A stretch of DNA of 40,746 bases, taken from assembly GCA_964586145.1 (NCBI GenBank), contig CAZPHH010000043.1:1-40746 (forward strand), in the 5' to 3' direction. The position numbers and the translations under genes are program-made. The DNA comes from JAFGJQ01 sp964586145. Lineage in GTDB: Bacteria; Planctomycetota; Phycisphaerae; UBA1845. Under the pieces are notes generated by a model, which did no database searches, was not told the DNA's origin, and saw nothing but the letters and a program-made list of their open reading frames with translations. Numbering within the stretch: position 1 is the stretch's first letter; every line of letters starts with the position of its first letter. Shown here in pieces: positions 1 to 8,450 of this stretch.

Positions 1-3000
1 ACGGCCGTTCCGGACGGCCTGTTTGTGGCGACGTTCAGCGGGCTGACCCTGGACGTGGGCGACGTGCTGACGGCCCGCCAGCAGGCGAACGGCCTGTGGA
101 GCGAGCTGTCTTCGCCGGTGACCGTGTACGGGCCCGGCACCGCCCTGGCGGAGAACTTTGACGACTACGCGGACCAGGCTGAGCTGGAAGGCGTCTGGCA
201 TCAGGAGAGTCCGGCCGAGGCGCGGAAGTTCCTGCTGGGCACGGGCAGCGCCAGCAGTTGCGACAACATGGTGGTTTCCGATCACGGGACCGTCGCGACG
301 ACCCATTCGAGGCTGTATTACGACATGGGCACCGTGAACGGGACGGACGCCGAGCCGCTGCTGGTCACCTACCGCTTCAAGCACAACACGAACCTCACCA
401 GCGCCCGGATTCGGTTTGAGCTGGCTCCCGAATTGGCCAAAACACACGGGGCGGTGGGCTTCGCGTTCACAAACGGTTTGACCGGGGCCTATGCCTCCCA
501 GTATCTCACCATGACCAACTCGCCGACCCCGATCCTGAACGGATACAGCAGCGATTACTTCGGCTACGATTATGCGGCCACCGGCGTGGACAGGGTCCCC
601 GGTGTCTGGCACAAGATGCAGATCGAGGTCAAGACGGACGTCGTCAACTTCTACATCGACGACCAACTGGTCAACGTCCCGCACGATTCCGCGGGCGATC
701 CGATCACATCCAACGGCAACCCGCTCTATGTGGACGGCGTGCCGCGCATCAACAAGGAAGCTCCCTTCAAGTACATCATTCTGGGCACCGGATATACCAA
801 CAACGGCATCGCGGAGATGTACGACGACATCTCGGTGACGCTGGGCGGCACTGCGATCCCGTTCGGACCTCCGAACCCCGTCGAATCGCCCACGCCGGTC
901 GGCCCGCTGTACCCCGGCGTGACCACCGTGGAGCTGGCGGACGTGGATGAAACGGCCGCCGAGGTCGTGGTATTCTCAGACGCGTTGGGCAACTCCATCG
1001 GCTCGGCCAGCGGCCCGTTCCCCGGCGGCACGGCCAGCGTGTCTGTCCTGTCGCTGGTGGACAGCGACTCGATCACGGCCACGCAGACGGTGGGAGGCGT
1101 GGAAAGCTGTCTGTCGGCGGGGCAGGTTGTGGGCGTGACGGCTGTTACGCTGCCCGCCGTCCTCGTTCCCGGGCAGACGAGCGTGGAGGTCAGCAATCTG
1201 GCGGAAGGACTGGCCGAAGCGGTGACGGTCTACCGCTTGGTTTCGGAAGGCAACTACGAAGTGCTGGGATCGGTCGCCGATCCGACGACGGACCCGGTGA
1301 CGGTTGCCAGCACGGCACTGGTGGACGGCACAACCGTCGTGGCCACGCAGACCATCGGCGGGATCGAAGGTCCGGACTCCAACGCCGTGACGGTGGGAGT
1401 GCCGGCGCCGACGATCGCCGCCCCCGTGGTGCCGCTGACCGCGCAGGTGAGTGTCTACAACGTGTTGAACACCCCTCAGGCCACGGCCACGGAGGTTCGG
1501 CTGTACGTGAATTCCGTTCTGCGCACCGTGGCCCCGACCGGAGGGGCGAGCATCGTGCATGTCAGTGCGGGTTCACCGCCTCTGGCGGTCGGCGACATCG
1601 TGACCGCCAGCCAGGTGGTCAACGGAGTGGAAAGCCCGCAATCGGCCCCGGTCACCGTCGAGTTTTCCTCGCCTCCGGTGACGGTGAACTGGATTCAGAC
1701 GTCGAGCATGCCGTTGGGCCTGACCGACACCCAAGTCGTTCACCTGAACGGGTATATCTACGTGATCGGCGGGCGTTCGAATGCCGCACCGTCGGCGACT
1801 ACCGGTGCCTACTACGCCCCGGTGAATCCCGACGGCAGCGTGGGGGCGTGGCAGGCCACGACCAGTCTTCCGGTGGCCCTGGCGGCCCATGCGGCCAGCG
1901 CTCACAACGGGCGGATCTACGTGTGGGGCGGGTGGACCACCAGCTATCCGACCGTAAACACCTGCTACTATGCCAGCCAGAACCCGGACGGCACGCTGGG
2001 GGCGTGGGCCCTCTCCAGCGTGACCATCCCCGACCATACCCCCGTCACTCCTCCGGGGACTCAGATGGACGCAATGGGACGCGGTGTGATGAGCCTCGGA
2101 GACACGCTGTACCTCATCAACGGCGAGTGGGACAACGGCTCGGTCTTCGGAAACTCGCCCAACTGCTACTACAGCAAGATCACTCCGGGCGGCGACTTCG
2201 GACCGTGGATCCAGACCAGCGCTACCGAAAACGCGTCCTGGTTCCACGGGGTCGCCATTATCGAGGGCACTACGCAGGACTACATGTACCGCGTGGCGGG
2301 CAACTACCGCGGCACCACGGAGCAGGGCATGTACCGGGCCCCCATCAACCCGGATGGAAGCCTCGGTGAATGGGTCCGTGACCCGGCGGATACCCCATCC
2401 GCCCGGTACGAGCACGCCTGTGCCGTCGTGAACAACGAGTACATCTTCATGCTGTGCGGGCTGACCGGATCCACCCCCACGAACACGGTGTACTACACCA
2501 CCGTCGATCCGGACACCGGCGCCGTCAGCGGCTGGCGGACCGGCCCCGTGTATCCGGCCACCGTTTCGCGGGGCAGCGCCATCTCGTACGAAGTCGGCGG
2601 GAAGCACTACCTCCTGGGCGTCGGCGGCGGGCCCTACTCGGGTACCGCGGGCAACCGCGAGACACGCTGCTGGTACACCCAGATCGAGCAGGACACCGAC
2701 GGCGACGGGGTCGGCGACTCGGTGGACAACTGCCCGACCGTCTTCAACCCGAACCAGGAGGATGAAGACGGTGACGGCGTCGGCGATGCCTGCGATGATT
2801 GCCTGGGAACGCCGCTAGGCATTCCGGTACTGCCCAACGGCTGTATCGCCGGCGACTGCAACCTGGACAGCGCCGTCGATCTGCTCGACTTCGCCGGCTT
2901 CCAGACCTGCTTTGATCCGAGCGGGCCGGCGAGCGGCGCCTGCGAGTGCTATGACATCAACACCGACGGCGTGGTCGATCTGACGGACTACGTCAGCCTC

Positions 3001-3024
3001 GAAGCCGTGATTACGGGGCCGTGA
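1..3024 (+). CDS. Modular secreted protein with kelch-like propeller, TSP3 repeats and dockerin-like C-terminus (5' partial)
   Basis: The reading frame is open from the first base, so the N-terminus and any signal peptide lie upstream; GTG at 25 is only an internal codon. Visible modules in order: the end of an Ig-like repeat; a beta-sandwich, concanavalin-like region from about residue 50 to 280; three further Ig-like repeats with the recurring pattern T-A-[ST]-Q-x-V-x-G-x-E-S; then from about residue 560 a kelch-like propeller whose blades repeat NPDG-[ST]-[LV]-G-x-W. Near the C-terminus come DxDxDGVGD calcium-binding thrombospondin type-3 repeats with paired cysteines, and finally a dockerin-type pair of helices (GDCNLDSAVDLLDF and DINTDGVVDLTDY). 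Such tails are common in secreted planctomycete proteins. An extracellular binding or structural role is inferred; no catalytic motif was seen. Ends in TGA. Confidence 0.85.
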   Translation, partial: TAVPDGLFVATFSGLTLDVGDVLTARQQANGLWSELSSPVTVYGPGTALAENFDDYADQAELEGVWHQESPAEARKFLLGTGSASSCDNMVVSDHGTVATTHSRLYYDMGTVNGTDAEPLLVTYRFKHNTNLTSARIRFELAPELAKTHGAVGFAFTNGLTGAYASQYLTMTNSPTPILNGYSSDYFGYDYAATGVDRVPGVWHKMQIEVKTDVVNFYIDDQLVNVPHDSAGDPITSNGNPLYVDGVPRINKEAPFKYIILGTGYTNNGIAEMYDDISVTLGGTAIPFGPPNPVESPTPVGPLYPGVTTVELADVDETAAEVVVFSDALGNSIGSASGPFPGGTASVSVLSLVDSDSITATQTVGGVESCLSAGQVVGVTAVTLPAVLVPGQTSVEVSNLAEGLAEAVTVYRLVSEGNYEVLGSVADPTTDPVTVASTALVDGTTVVATQTIGGIEGPDSNAVTVGVPAPTIAAPVVPLTAQVSVYNVLNTPQATATEVRLYVNSVLRTVAPTGGASIVHVSAGSPPLAVGDIVTASQVVNGVESPQSAPVTVEFSSPPVTVNWIQTSSMPLGLTDTQVVHLNGYIYVIGGRSNAAPSATTGAYYAPVNPDGSVGAWQATTSLPVALAAHAASAHNGRIYVWGGWTTSYPTVNTCYYASQNPDGTLGAWALSSVTIPDHTPVTPPGTQMDAMGRGVMSLGDTLYLINGEWDNGSVFGNSPNCYYSKITPGGDFGPWIQTSATENASWFHGVAIIEGTTQDYMYRVAGNYRGTTEQGMYRAPINPDGSLGEWVRDPADTPSARYEHACAVVNNEYIFMLCGLTGSTPTNTVYYTTVDPDTGAVSGWRTGPVYPATVSRGSAISYEVGGKHYLLGVGGGPYSGTAGNRETRCWYTQIEQDTDGDGVGDSVDNCPTVFNPNQEDEDGDGVGDACDDCLGTPLGIPVLPNGCIAGDCNLDSAVDLLDFAGFQTCFDPSGPASGACECYDINTDGVVDLTDYVSLEAVITGP

Positions 3025-3087
3025 CGGTGTAGTGTCTTCGCGTCGCGCGTCAGGCGCGCGGCGGCAGTCATTCTGATGCAGAAGTTC

Positions 3088-3123
3088 GGCCCGTCCGTCC
3101 CTCTTCCGAGGGCCGGGCGGGCC
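3088..3123. terminator. GC-rich hairpin between convergent genes
   Basis: GGCCCGTCCG (3088-3097) pairs with CGGGCGGGCC (3114-3123) with one G-T wobble. Inside, CCCTC (3099-3103) pairs with GAGGG (3108-3112) around a TTCC loop. It lies between the stop of the secreted protein and the convergent hsp20 gene. There is no T-tract on either side, so its role as a terminator is inferred from position and stem strength. Confidence 0.45.
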
Positions 3124-3195
3124 GACTCGCTTTGTACAAAGCCTGAGGGACTCACCCCGAGTGCGCCCCTCCGATATCCAGGCGTTCCTGGAGCA

Positions 3196-3636
3196 TCACT
3201 CGCCGTTCACCGCGATCCTCTTCGGCTTGGCCGACTCCGCCTTGGGCAGCGTCACGGTCAGCACGCCGTTCTTCAACTCGGCCTCGATATGATCCCGGTC
3301 CACCGCGTCCGGCAGGCGGAACTGACGCGACACCACTCCGCTGCTGCGCTCGCGGACATGGTACCCCTCTACCTTGTCCTCGCGCTCCGTGTTGTGCCGA
3401 GCCTGAATCGTCAGCACCTCACCCTCGAAGTTCAGATCCAGATGCTCCTGGCTCACGCCGGGCAGGTCCGCCTCGATGATGTACCGGGTCGGCTCCTCGC
3501 GCACGTCCACGGCAAAGGTCCGAACGCCGGTCGGCCACTCGCCGCCAAACAAATCCAGCGCCCGCTGGAACGGCTCGAGGCCAAAGCCGGAGAACAGATC
3601 AGGCATCCGATTCCGCGTAAACAACACAGGCAGCAT
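3196..3636 (-). CDS. Hsp20/alpha-crystallin family small heat-shock protein
   Basis: 146 aa, the usual size of a bacterial class A small heat-shock protein: an ATP-independent holdase that binds unfolding proteins and passes them to DnaK/ClpB. The alpha-crystallin domain spans about residues 38-138, with the opening VDVREEPTRYIIEADLPGV, the sandwich strands, and the typical ELKNGVLTVTLPK near the end. A C-terminal I-x-V motif (RIAV) that docks neighbouring subunits is present. ATG at 3636 was chosen because AGGAGGTG (minus strand; plus 3641-3648) sits about 5 nt upstream. The frame continues 40 codons further 5' but that part has no domain. The gene is monocistronic and its leader is highly structured (separate entry). 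Confidence 0.95.
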   Translation of the reverse strand: MLPVLFTRNRMPDLFSGFGLEPFQRALDLFGGEWPTGVRTFAVDVREEPTRYIIEADLPGVSQEHLDLNFEGEVLTIQARHNTEREDKVEGYHVRERSSGVVSRQFRLPDAVDRDHIEAELKNGVLTVTLPKAESAKPKRIAVNGE

Positions 3637-3720
3637 AGTACACCTCCTGGTTCTTGTATCTGCCGGGGCCGAAGCCCCGATTCCCCTGTTTCCAACAGTT
3701 CCAAACGGACGGGAGGTAAC
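3637..3720 (-). promoter_or_regulatory. Structured 5' leader of hsp20, possible RNA thermometer
   Basis: Read on the minus strand, the leader holds ACCUCC (plus 3712-3717), a hairpin CUGUU-GGA-AACAG (plus 3686-3698), a very stable hairpin CGGGGC-UUCG-GCCCCG (plus 3664-3679), and then the Shine-Dalgarno AGGAGGUG (plus 3641-3648). ACCUCC is perfectly complementary to GGAGGU of the Shine-Dalgarno, so a long-range helix enclosing both hairpins could hide the ribosome site. Small heat-shock genes are the classic targets of ROSE and fourU thermometers. The pairing is seen in the sequence; the function is inferred. Confidence 0.4.
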
Positions 3721-3749
3721 ACTACAACCGGCATGCCAGATCGCAGGAT

Positions 3750-3793
3750 CACGCATAAATATTTATTGGAAAATGGATTACGAAATATGCGTG
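3750..3793. promoter_or_regulatory. Inverted repeat in AT-rich DNA upstream of hsp20
   Basis: CACGCATA (3750-3757) and TATGCGTG (3786-3793) form a perfect 8-bp inverted repeat around 28 nt of unusually AT-rich DNA, 114-157 bp upstream of the hsp20 start. It does not match the CIRCE element (TTAGCACTC-N9-GAGTGCTAA). It could be an operator or part of the hsp20 promoter region; no convincing -35/-10 pair could be assigned. Confidence 0.3.
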
Positions 3794-3936
3794 GGCGTGT
3801 GTCTGTGGACGAACCCTGCCAGGATGACAGAATCCACGACAGGCAAACAGCTATAACCACCTGCCAATAAAAGAGTTGTGGTCTGCCCTGCCACCCTTGG
3901 CCGGGAGGTGCGGGGATCGCCGCAACCGGAGCGGCG

Positions 3937-4245
3937 TCAGTCGTCGTAACGGTCTTTCAACTGCTCGTAGCGGCGCTTGTACTCGTCCTTGTCCTTCTTC
4001 GCCTCGTCGTACTTGCGGCGAAGACGCTGATTCTCCTGCTCCAGGTACTGAATCTGCCGGTACGCCTTGTCCAGCTCCGCCTGCGCCTCTTCGTGCGAGC
4101 GGGTCTGCGGGGTCCGCGAACTGTCCACCCGCTCCGGCGGCGGGCCGCCGCCGATGACGATCGACTCCGGGGCCTTCGCCTGGATGCACCCGTGAGCGGC
4201 AACCAGCACAAACACACCGAGACAAACGAGTATGCACGTTCTCAT
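3937..4245 (-). CDS. Small coiled-coil lipoprotein
   Basis: 102 aa. An N-terminal hydrophobic signal (about residues 4-19) ends in AAHGC, so Cys20 is a plausible lipidation site, although His at -2 makes the lipobox weak. After a short Pro/Gly-rich linker, residues about 50-102 form a highly charged heptad-type coiled coil rich in E, K, Q and R, ending in RYDD. The start ATG at 4245 has AGGAGGTGG about 5 nt upstream. It is divergent from miaA (73 bp apart) and about 300 bp upstream of hsp20 on the same strand. Function unknown; a periplasmic or envelope spacer that oligomerises through the helix is a reasonable guess. The 300 bp between it and hsp20 contain only the regulatory features listed separately. 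Confidence 0.8.
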   Translation of the reverse strand: MRTCILVCLGVFVLVAAHGCIQAKAPESIVIGGGPPPERVDSSRTPQTRSHEEAQAELDKAYRQIQYLEQENQRLRRKYDEAKKDKDEYKRRYEQLKDRYDD

Positions 4246-4318
4246 AGGCCACCTCCTGTGTTAGCCTTCACAGCGGCCGAGCATATACCCTCCGGCCGCT
4301 ACGTCAAGGATTCATGCG

Positions 4319-5257
4319 GTGGCGACGCGAATCACCTTCATCCTCGGCTGCACCGGATGCGGAAAGGGCGCCGTGGGCCGGGAACTGGCCCGACGCCTGC
4401 ACGCCGAGATCATCAGCACCGACTCCATGAAAATCTACCGCCGCATGGACATCGGAACGGCCAAGCCCGAACCGGCCATCCGCGCCGAGATTCCCCATCA
4501 CCTCATCGACGTCGTGGAGCCGTCCGCGGATTTCTCCGTGGCCCAGTTCGTCCAGCAGGCGGAGGCGGCGATTGCCGGCATCCACGCTCGCAGCCGGCCC
4601 GTCCTGTGCGTCGGCGGCACCGCGCTCTACATCCAATCCCTGACCACCGGCCTGTTCGAGGGGCCGTCCGCCGATGCAGGCCTCCGGCAACGCCTGCGCG
4701 AGCGGGCCGATCGCGAAGGACCGGCCGCCCTGCACGCCGCGCTCACCCGGGTCGATCCGGATGCCGCCCGGCGAATTCACCCGAACGACCTGCGGCGCAT
4801 CGTCCGGGCCCTGGAGGTGTTCGAGCAGACCGGCATGCCGATCAGCCGGCTGCAGACGCAATGGGGTCAGTTGCGGACCGACCTGGACTGTCGCCTGATC
4901 GGCCTGCGCCGCCCGCGTGAGGACCAGAGCCGCCGCATCAATGCGCGGGTTCGCCGCATGATCGACCAGGGCCTGGTGGATGAAGTCCGCGCCCTCCTGG
5001 CCGAACCGCAGCCGCTCAGCCACACGGCACGCCAGGCCGTCGGGTACGCCGAAATCCTCGAACACCTGCAAAACGGCCTGCCTCTTGAAGATGCGGTGGA
5101 AAAGATCAAAATCAACACGCGCCGGCTGGCCAAGGCGCAGCGAACGTGGTTCAAGCGCTTCCCCGTAAGCGACTGGATCGACCTGGCGCCGGATGACGAC
5201 GCCGAGGCGGTGGCCGGTCGCCTGATCGAGGCCAAGGGGGTCGATTGGTGGAAGTAA
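4319..5257 (+). CDS. miaA: tRNA dimethylallyltransferase MiaA
   Basis: 312 aa, normal length. MiaA transfers a dimethylallyl group to N6 of A37 in tRNAs reading UNN codons. Family landmarks: P-loop at residues 10-17, substrate-binding DSMKIYRRMDIGTAKP, HHLIDVVEP, VGGTALYIQSL, the tRNA-recognition segment LTRVDPDAARRIHPNDLRR, and VGYAEILEHL near the end. Two departures from the usual pattern: the P-loop reads GCTGCGKG, with Gly where Ser/Thr normally follows the Lys, and DSMK replaces the common DSMQ. GTG at 4319 is the only start that includes the full P-loop strand; a nearby ATG at 4314 is out of frame. The 3' end overlaps the following ABC ATPase gene, indicating co-transcription. Confidence 0.95.
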   Translation: MATRITFILGCTGCGKGAVGRELARRLHAEIISTDSMKIYRRMDIGTAKPEPAIRAEIPHHLIDVVEPSADFSVAQFVQQAEAAIAGIHARSRPVLCVGGTALYIQSLTTGLFEGPSADAGLRQRLRERADREGPAALHAALTRVDPDAARRIHPNDLRRIVRALEVFEQTGMPISRLQTQWGQLRTDLDCRLIGLRRPREDQSRRINARVRRMIDQGLVDEVRALLAEPQPLSHTARQAVGYAEILEHLQNGLPLEDAVEKIKINTRRLAKAQRTWFKRFPVSDWIDLAPDDDAEAVAGRLIEAKGVDWWK

Positions 5258-6210
5258 CCGAAATCACCAACTGGGCGGTCGACCTCATCCGGGTCCACAA
5301 GCGGTACGGCAAGATCCACGCCCTGCGCGGGGTGAACGTCCAGGTCCGCGCCGGGGAAATCTTCGGGCTGCTGGGGCCCAACGGCGCGGGCAAGACCACG
5401 CTCGTGAAAATCATGATGACCGTGGTCCGGCCGGACGAGGCCCACGGCACCGTGCTGGGACGGCGGCTGGGTCACCCCAGGAAGCTCGCCCGGATCGGCT
5501 ACCTGCCCGAGAATCACCGGTTCCCGCCGTATCTGACCGGCCTGCAGGTGCTGGACTACTTCGCCGCGCTGGCGAAGGTGCCGCGGCGGACCCGGCGCCA
5601 GCGGGCCCCGGAGCTGCTCGACCGCGTGGGCATGGCCGAGTGGGGCGACACCCGCGTGAGCAAGTATTCCAAGGGAATGCTCCAGCGGCTGGGCGTGGCC
5701 CAGGCCCTGATGAACGACCCGGACCTGCTGGTTCTGGATGAGCCGACGGACGGTCTGGACCCGATCGGCCGCCGCGAGGTTCGCCTGCTGCTGCAGGAGC
5801 TGCGCTCGCGCGGCAAAACCGTCTTTCTGAACTCGCATCTGCTGAGCGAGCTGGAGATGGTGTGCGACCGGGTGGCCATCCTGGTCGGCGGCTACGTCGC
5901 TCGCCAGGGCACGCTGTCCGAGTTGACGGAGCACACGGTGGAGTACCACGTGACCAGCGACGGCGACCTGGCGGGTCTGGATTCCCAGATTGCCGAGCTG
6001 AAAGCCCGGCGTGATGGAAGCTGCGTGATCGTCACCGGGCACGACACCCACCGCGTGAACGAGGTGATCGACCTGCTCCGCCGGAACGGGCGGATGATCG
6101 AATCGGTCCGGCCGCACCGGTTCAGCCTGGAGGACGTGCTGATGGAAGTGATCGGCGGCGGGGAGGGAGGACCCGTTCCCATCGCTCGCCGGCTCGACGC
6201 GCCGCGGTAG
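5248..6210 (+). CDS. ABC transporter ATP-binding protein
   Basis: 320 aa, an ABC-2-type exporter ATPase that would power the permease encoded next. Walker A GPNGAGKTT is at about residues 43-51, the Q-loop region follows at YLPENHRF, the signature is YSKGMLQRL, Walker B with D-loop is LLVLDEPTDGLDP, and the switch His lies in LNSHLL. The C-terminal extension of about 90 residues is typical of the CcmA/NatA-like group. GTG at 5248 is preferred over TTG at 5245 because AAGGGGG (5234-5240) then lies 7 nt upstream. The start overlaps the miaA stop by 10 bp. The substrate cannot be read from the sequence; surface, drug or NosF-type roles are all possible. Confidence 0.92.
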   Translation: MEVTEITNWAVDLIRVHKRYGKIHALRGVNVQVRAGEIFGLLGPNGAGKTTLVKIMMTVVRPDEAHGTVLGRRLGHPRKLARIGYLPENHRFPPYLTGLQVLDYFAALAKVPRRTRRQRAPELLDRVGMAEWGDTRVSKYSKGMLQRLGVAQALMNDPDLLVLDEPTDGLDPIGRREVRLLLQELRSRGKTVFLNSHLLSELEMVCDRVAILVGGYVARQGTLSELTEHTVEYHVTSDGDLAGLDSQIAELKARRDGSCVIVTGHDTHRVNEVIDLLRRNGRMIESVRPHRFSLEDVLMEVIGGGEGGPVPIARRLDAPR

Positions 6211-6237
6211 AACGCCGCAGACAAAGGACCGCGCACC

Positions 6238-7179
6238 ATGCAGACCTGGGCACTCATCAAGGACTCGTTCCGCGAAGCGATCGACCGCAAGCTGTTCTGG
6301 GTCATGCTCGCGATATCGATCCTCATCGCTCTTGGCATGGCATGCTTCGGATTCGATGAAAAGGGAATCAGCGTTCTGTTCGGCACGTGGCAGTGGGAAT
6401 CACCCGACCTTTCTGTAGGCTCCCCCATTCGGGACGCCGCTCTGGCGGGTGTTCTGACGCATGTCCTCGCGGACATGTTCCTGGGGTGGATCGGCCTGGG
6501 ACTGGCCCTCATCTCGACGGCGGGCATGTTCCCTTCCCTCATGGAGAAGGGCACCGTGGACGTCCTCCTTTCGAAGCCTCTGCGAAGATGGCACCTCTTC
6601 CTGGGCAAGTATGCGGGCGGCATGATCTTCATCCTCCTGCAGAGCGCCGTTTTCGTCACGCTGACGTTTCTCGTGGCCGGGGTCCGCTGGAAGCTGTGGC
6701 TGTGGCCCTACTTCTGGGCGATCCCCCTCTTCCTGGTGCTCTTCAGCTACCTGTACTGCTTCACGGTCCTGTTTGGCATCTTGACACGGAACGGGCTGAC
6801 GTCTCTGCTGCTCACCCTGGTGGCGTGGTTTGTCATCTGGGCGCCCCAGGCCGCGTATGAGTCCTTCCAGCAGGTTCCGGAGCTGCAGGCGTACGACTCG
6901 TGGTACCGCGCCGTGAGCACCACAAGAGCCGTTTTGCCCAAGACCCGGGAAATCCCCTTCATCGCCGGCAAGTTGCTTCGTGCCGACTCGCCCAGCCGAT
7001 GGGTCGACACAGAGGATCCCGACCTCACCGAGACGGAGCGAGGTATGATCCGAGACGCCCGCGAAGCCGAAGACGTTCTGGGGGACGTGGGCATCCCGTG
7101 GTCCATCGGCAGTTCGCTGGCGTTTGAGGCGGTGATCGTGCTGCTGGCGGGGTGGCGGTTCTGCCGGCGCGATTTCTGA
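6238..7179 (+). CDS. ABC-2 type transporter permease
   Basis: 313 aa membrane protein with about six transmembrane helices: one near residues 20-41, one around 78-100, a pair from about 125 to 190, one near 195-215, and a last one at the C-terminus ending in RRDF. The N-terminal WALIKDSFREAIDRKLFW and the internal MEKGTVDVLLSKPLRRWHLFLGKY are characteristic of ABC-2 permeases of the NosY/GldF-like group. It follows the ATPase by 27 bp, with AAAGGA about 9 nt before ATG 6238, so the two probably form one transporter. A soluble loop of about 80 residues lies before the last helix. Confidence 0.88.
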   Translation: MQTWALIKDSFREAIDRKLFWVMLAISILIALGMACFGFDEKGISVLFGTWQWESPDLSVGSPIRDAALAGVLTHVLADMFLGWIGLGLALISTAGMFPSLMEKGTVDVLLSKPLRRWHLFLGKYAGGMIFILLQSAVFVTLTFLVAGVRWKLWLWPYFWAIPLFLVLFSYLYCFTVLFGILTRNGLTSLLLTLVAWFVIWAPQAAYESFQQVPELQAYDSWYRAVSTTRAVLPKTREIPFIAGKLLRADSPSRWVDTEDPDLTETERGMIRDAREAEDVLGDVGIPWSIGSSLAFEAVIVLLAGWRFCRRDF

Positions 7180-7204
7180 CGCGCGCGAACAGGCGCAGTG
7201 ACGC

Positions 7205-8314
7205 GTGAAACTGCTCTATCTCATCACCGACCTGGAAACCGGCGGCGTGCCGCTGCACCTGTACCGCCTGGCCCGGTCCATGCGCGACGCCGGGCACGAC
7301 GTCAGTGTCATGTCACTGGCACCGCCGGGGCCGGTCTCCGCGATGCTGGACGAGGCCGGCATTCCCACGGATGCCTGCGGCGCCCGGGGCGTGTGGGACC
7401 TGCACATCCTCCCCCGCCTGCGCCGACGACTCGCCCAGATCCGGCCGGACATCCTCCACGCCTTCCTGTTTCACGCGAACGGGGTCGGTCGACTGTTCGC
7501 CGGCCTGGGCAGCTTCCCCAAGCAACGGCTCATCTGCGAGATCCAGACCGTGGAGGTGGAACGGGCCTGGCATCTGACGGTGGAACGATACACGCACCCC
7601 TGGTGCCGATACGTCGTGGGCAACTCCCCGTCGGTGGTGGCCCACCTCGCCCGGCGGGCCGGCGTCCCTCCACACCGCCTGGTCCTTGTGCAGGGCGGCA
7701 TCGACCCGGAGCCCATTCGGCAGTCTGTACCGATCGATCGAGCGTCGCTTGGGTTGAACGCAGAAGCGCCGGTGGTCCTGTGGACCGGCCGACTCGATCC
7801 GGTCAAGCGGGTCGACGACCTCATCCTTGCCGCGACGCAACTGGTTCGGCAGGCGATCCCCCTTCAGCTTCTGATCGTCGGCGAAGGTTCGGAACAGCCC
7901 CGGCTCCAGAAGTTGGTGGGGGAAAGTGGGATGACCGACCACGTTCACTTCGCCGGCCGGCGATCGGACGTTCCCCGCTTGCTGCAAACGGCCGACCTGT
8001 TTGTTTTTCCGTCGCGTACGGAGGGATTGCCGAACTCGCTCCTGGAAGCGATGGCAGCCGGCCTGCCCATCGTCGCCACGAACGTTCCGGGCAATCGCGA
8101 TGTTCTGACAGATGGGAAGACGGGCTTGCTGGTACCGCCGTGCCGGCCGTACCAACTTGCCGCAGCGATGCTCAAGCTTCTGCAAAACAAAAGGTTGGCC
8201 GAGCGTCTGGGCGCGGCGGCATCCGGGGACGTCGGCCTTCACTTCCAACTTCGACAGACTCACCGCGCGTACGAGAAACTCTACGTCCGCACTTCAGGTA
8301 AAAACCCCGTATGA
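7205..8314 (+). CDS. GT4-family glycosyltransferase
   Basis: 369 aa, GT-B fold. The N-terminal domain starts KLLYLITDLETGGVPLHLYRLA, with the glycine-rich loop that binds the acceptor side. The C-terminal nucleotide-sugar domain has WTGRLDPVKRVDDLI and the E-x7-E motif (Glu273 and Glu281 in EGLPNSLLEAMAAGLPIVAT), followed by LTDGKTGLLVPP. These are standard for retaining GT4 enzymes that build surface polysaccharide or glycolipids. GTG 7205 follows the permease by 25 bp, so it probably belongs to the miaA-ABC transcription unit. Donor and acceptor are unknown. The gene ends 221 bp before mraZ; that spacer holds the mraZ promoter region. Confidence 0.92.
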   Translation: MKLLYLITDLETGGVPLHLYRLARSMRDAGHDVSVMSLAPPGPVSAMLDEAGIPTDACGARGVWDLHILPRLRRRLAQIRPDILHAFLFHANGVGRLFAGLGSFPKQRLICEIQTVEVERAWHLTVERYTHPWCRYVVGNSPSVVAHLARRAGVPPHRLVLVQGGIDPEPIRQSVPIDRASLGLNAEAPVVLWTGRLDPVKRVDDLILAATQLVRQAIPLQLLIVGEGSEQPRLQKLVGESGMTDHVHFAGRRSDVPRLLQTADLFVFPSRTEGLPNSLLEAMAAGLPIVATNVPGNRDVLTDGKTGLLVPPCRPYQLAAAMLKLLQNKRLAERLGAAASGDVGLHFQLRQTHRAYEKLYVRTSGKNPV

Positions 8315-8450
8315 GTTGATCCCGCAAACCGGCTGCGGAGGGCGAGTTAAGGTTGGGGGCTTGTTCGCACACCACTCGTTGGGTTATGCTGGCATGGTGA
8401 CACAACTCGTAGCAACAGGCTTGGTTGCGCGCGATGTGTCCGAAAAAAAT

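Noticed and set aside
3088..3123. Classical rho-independent terminator
   Set aside because: The stem is strong but there is no T-tract on either strand; listed only as a terminator-like hairpin.
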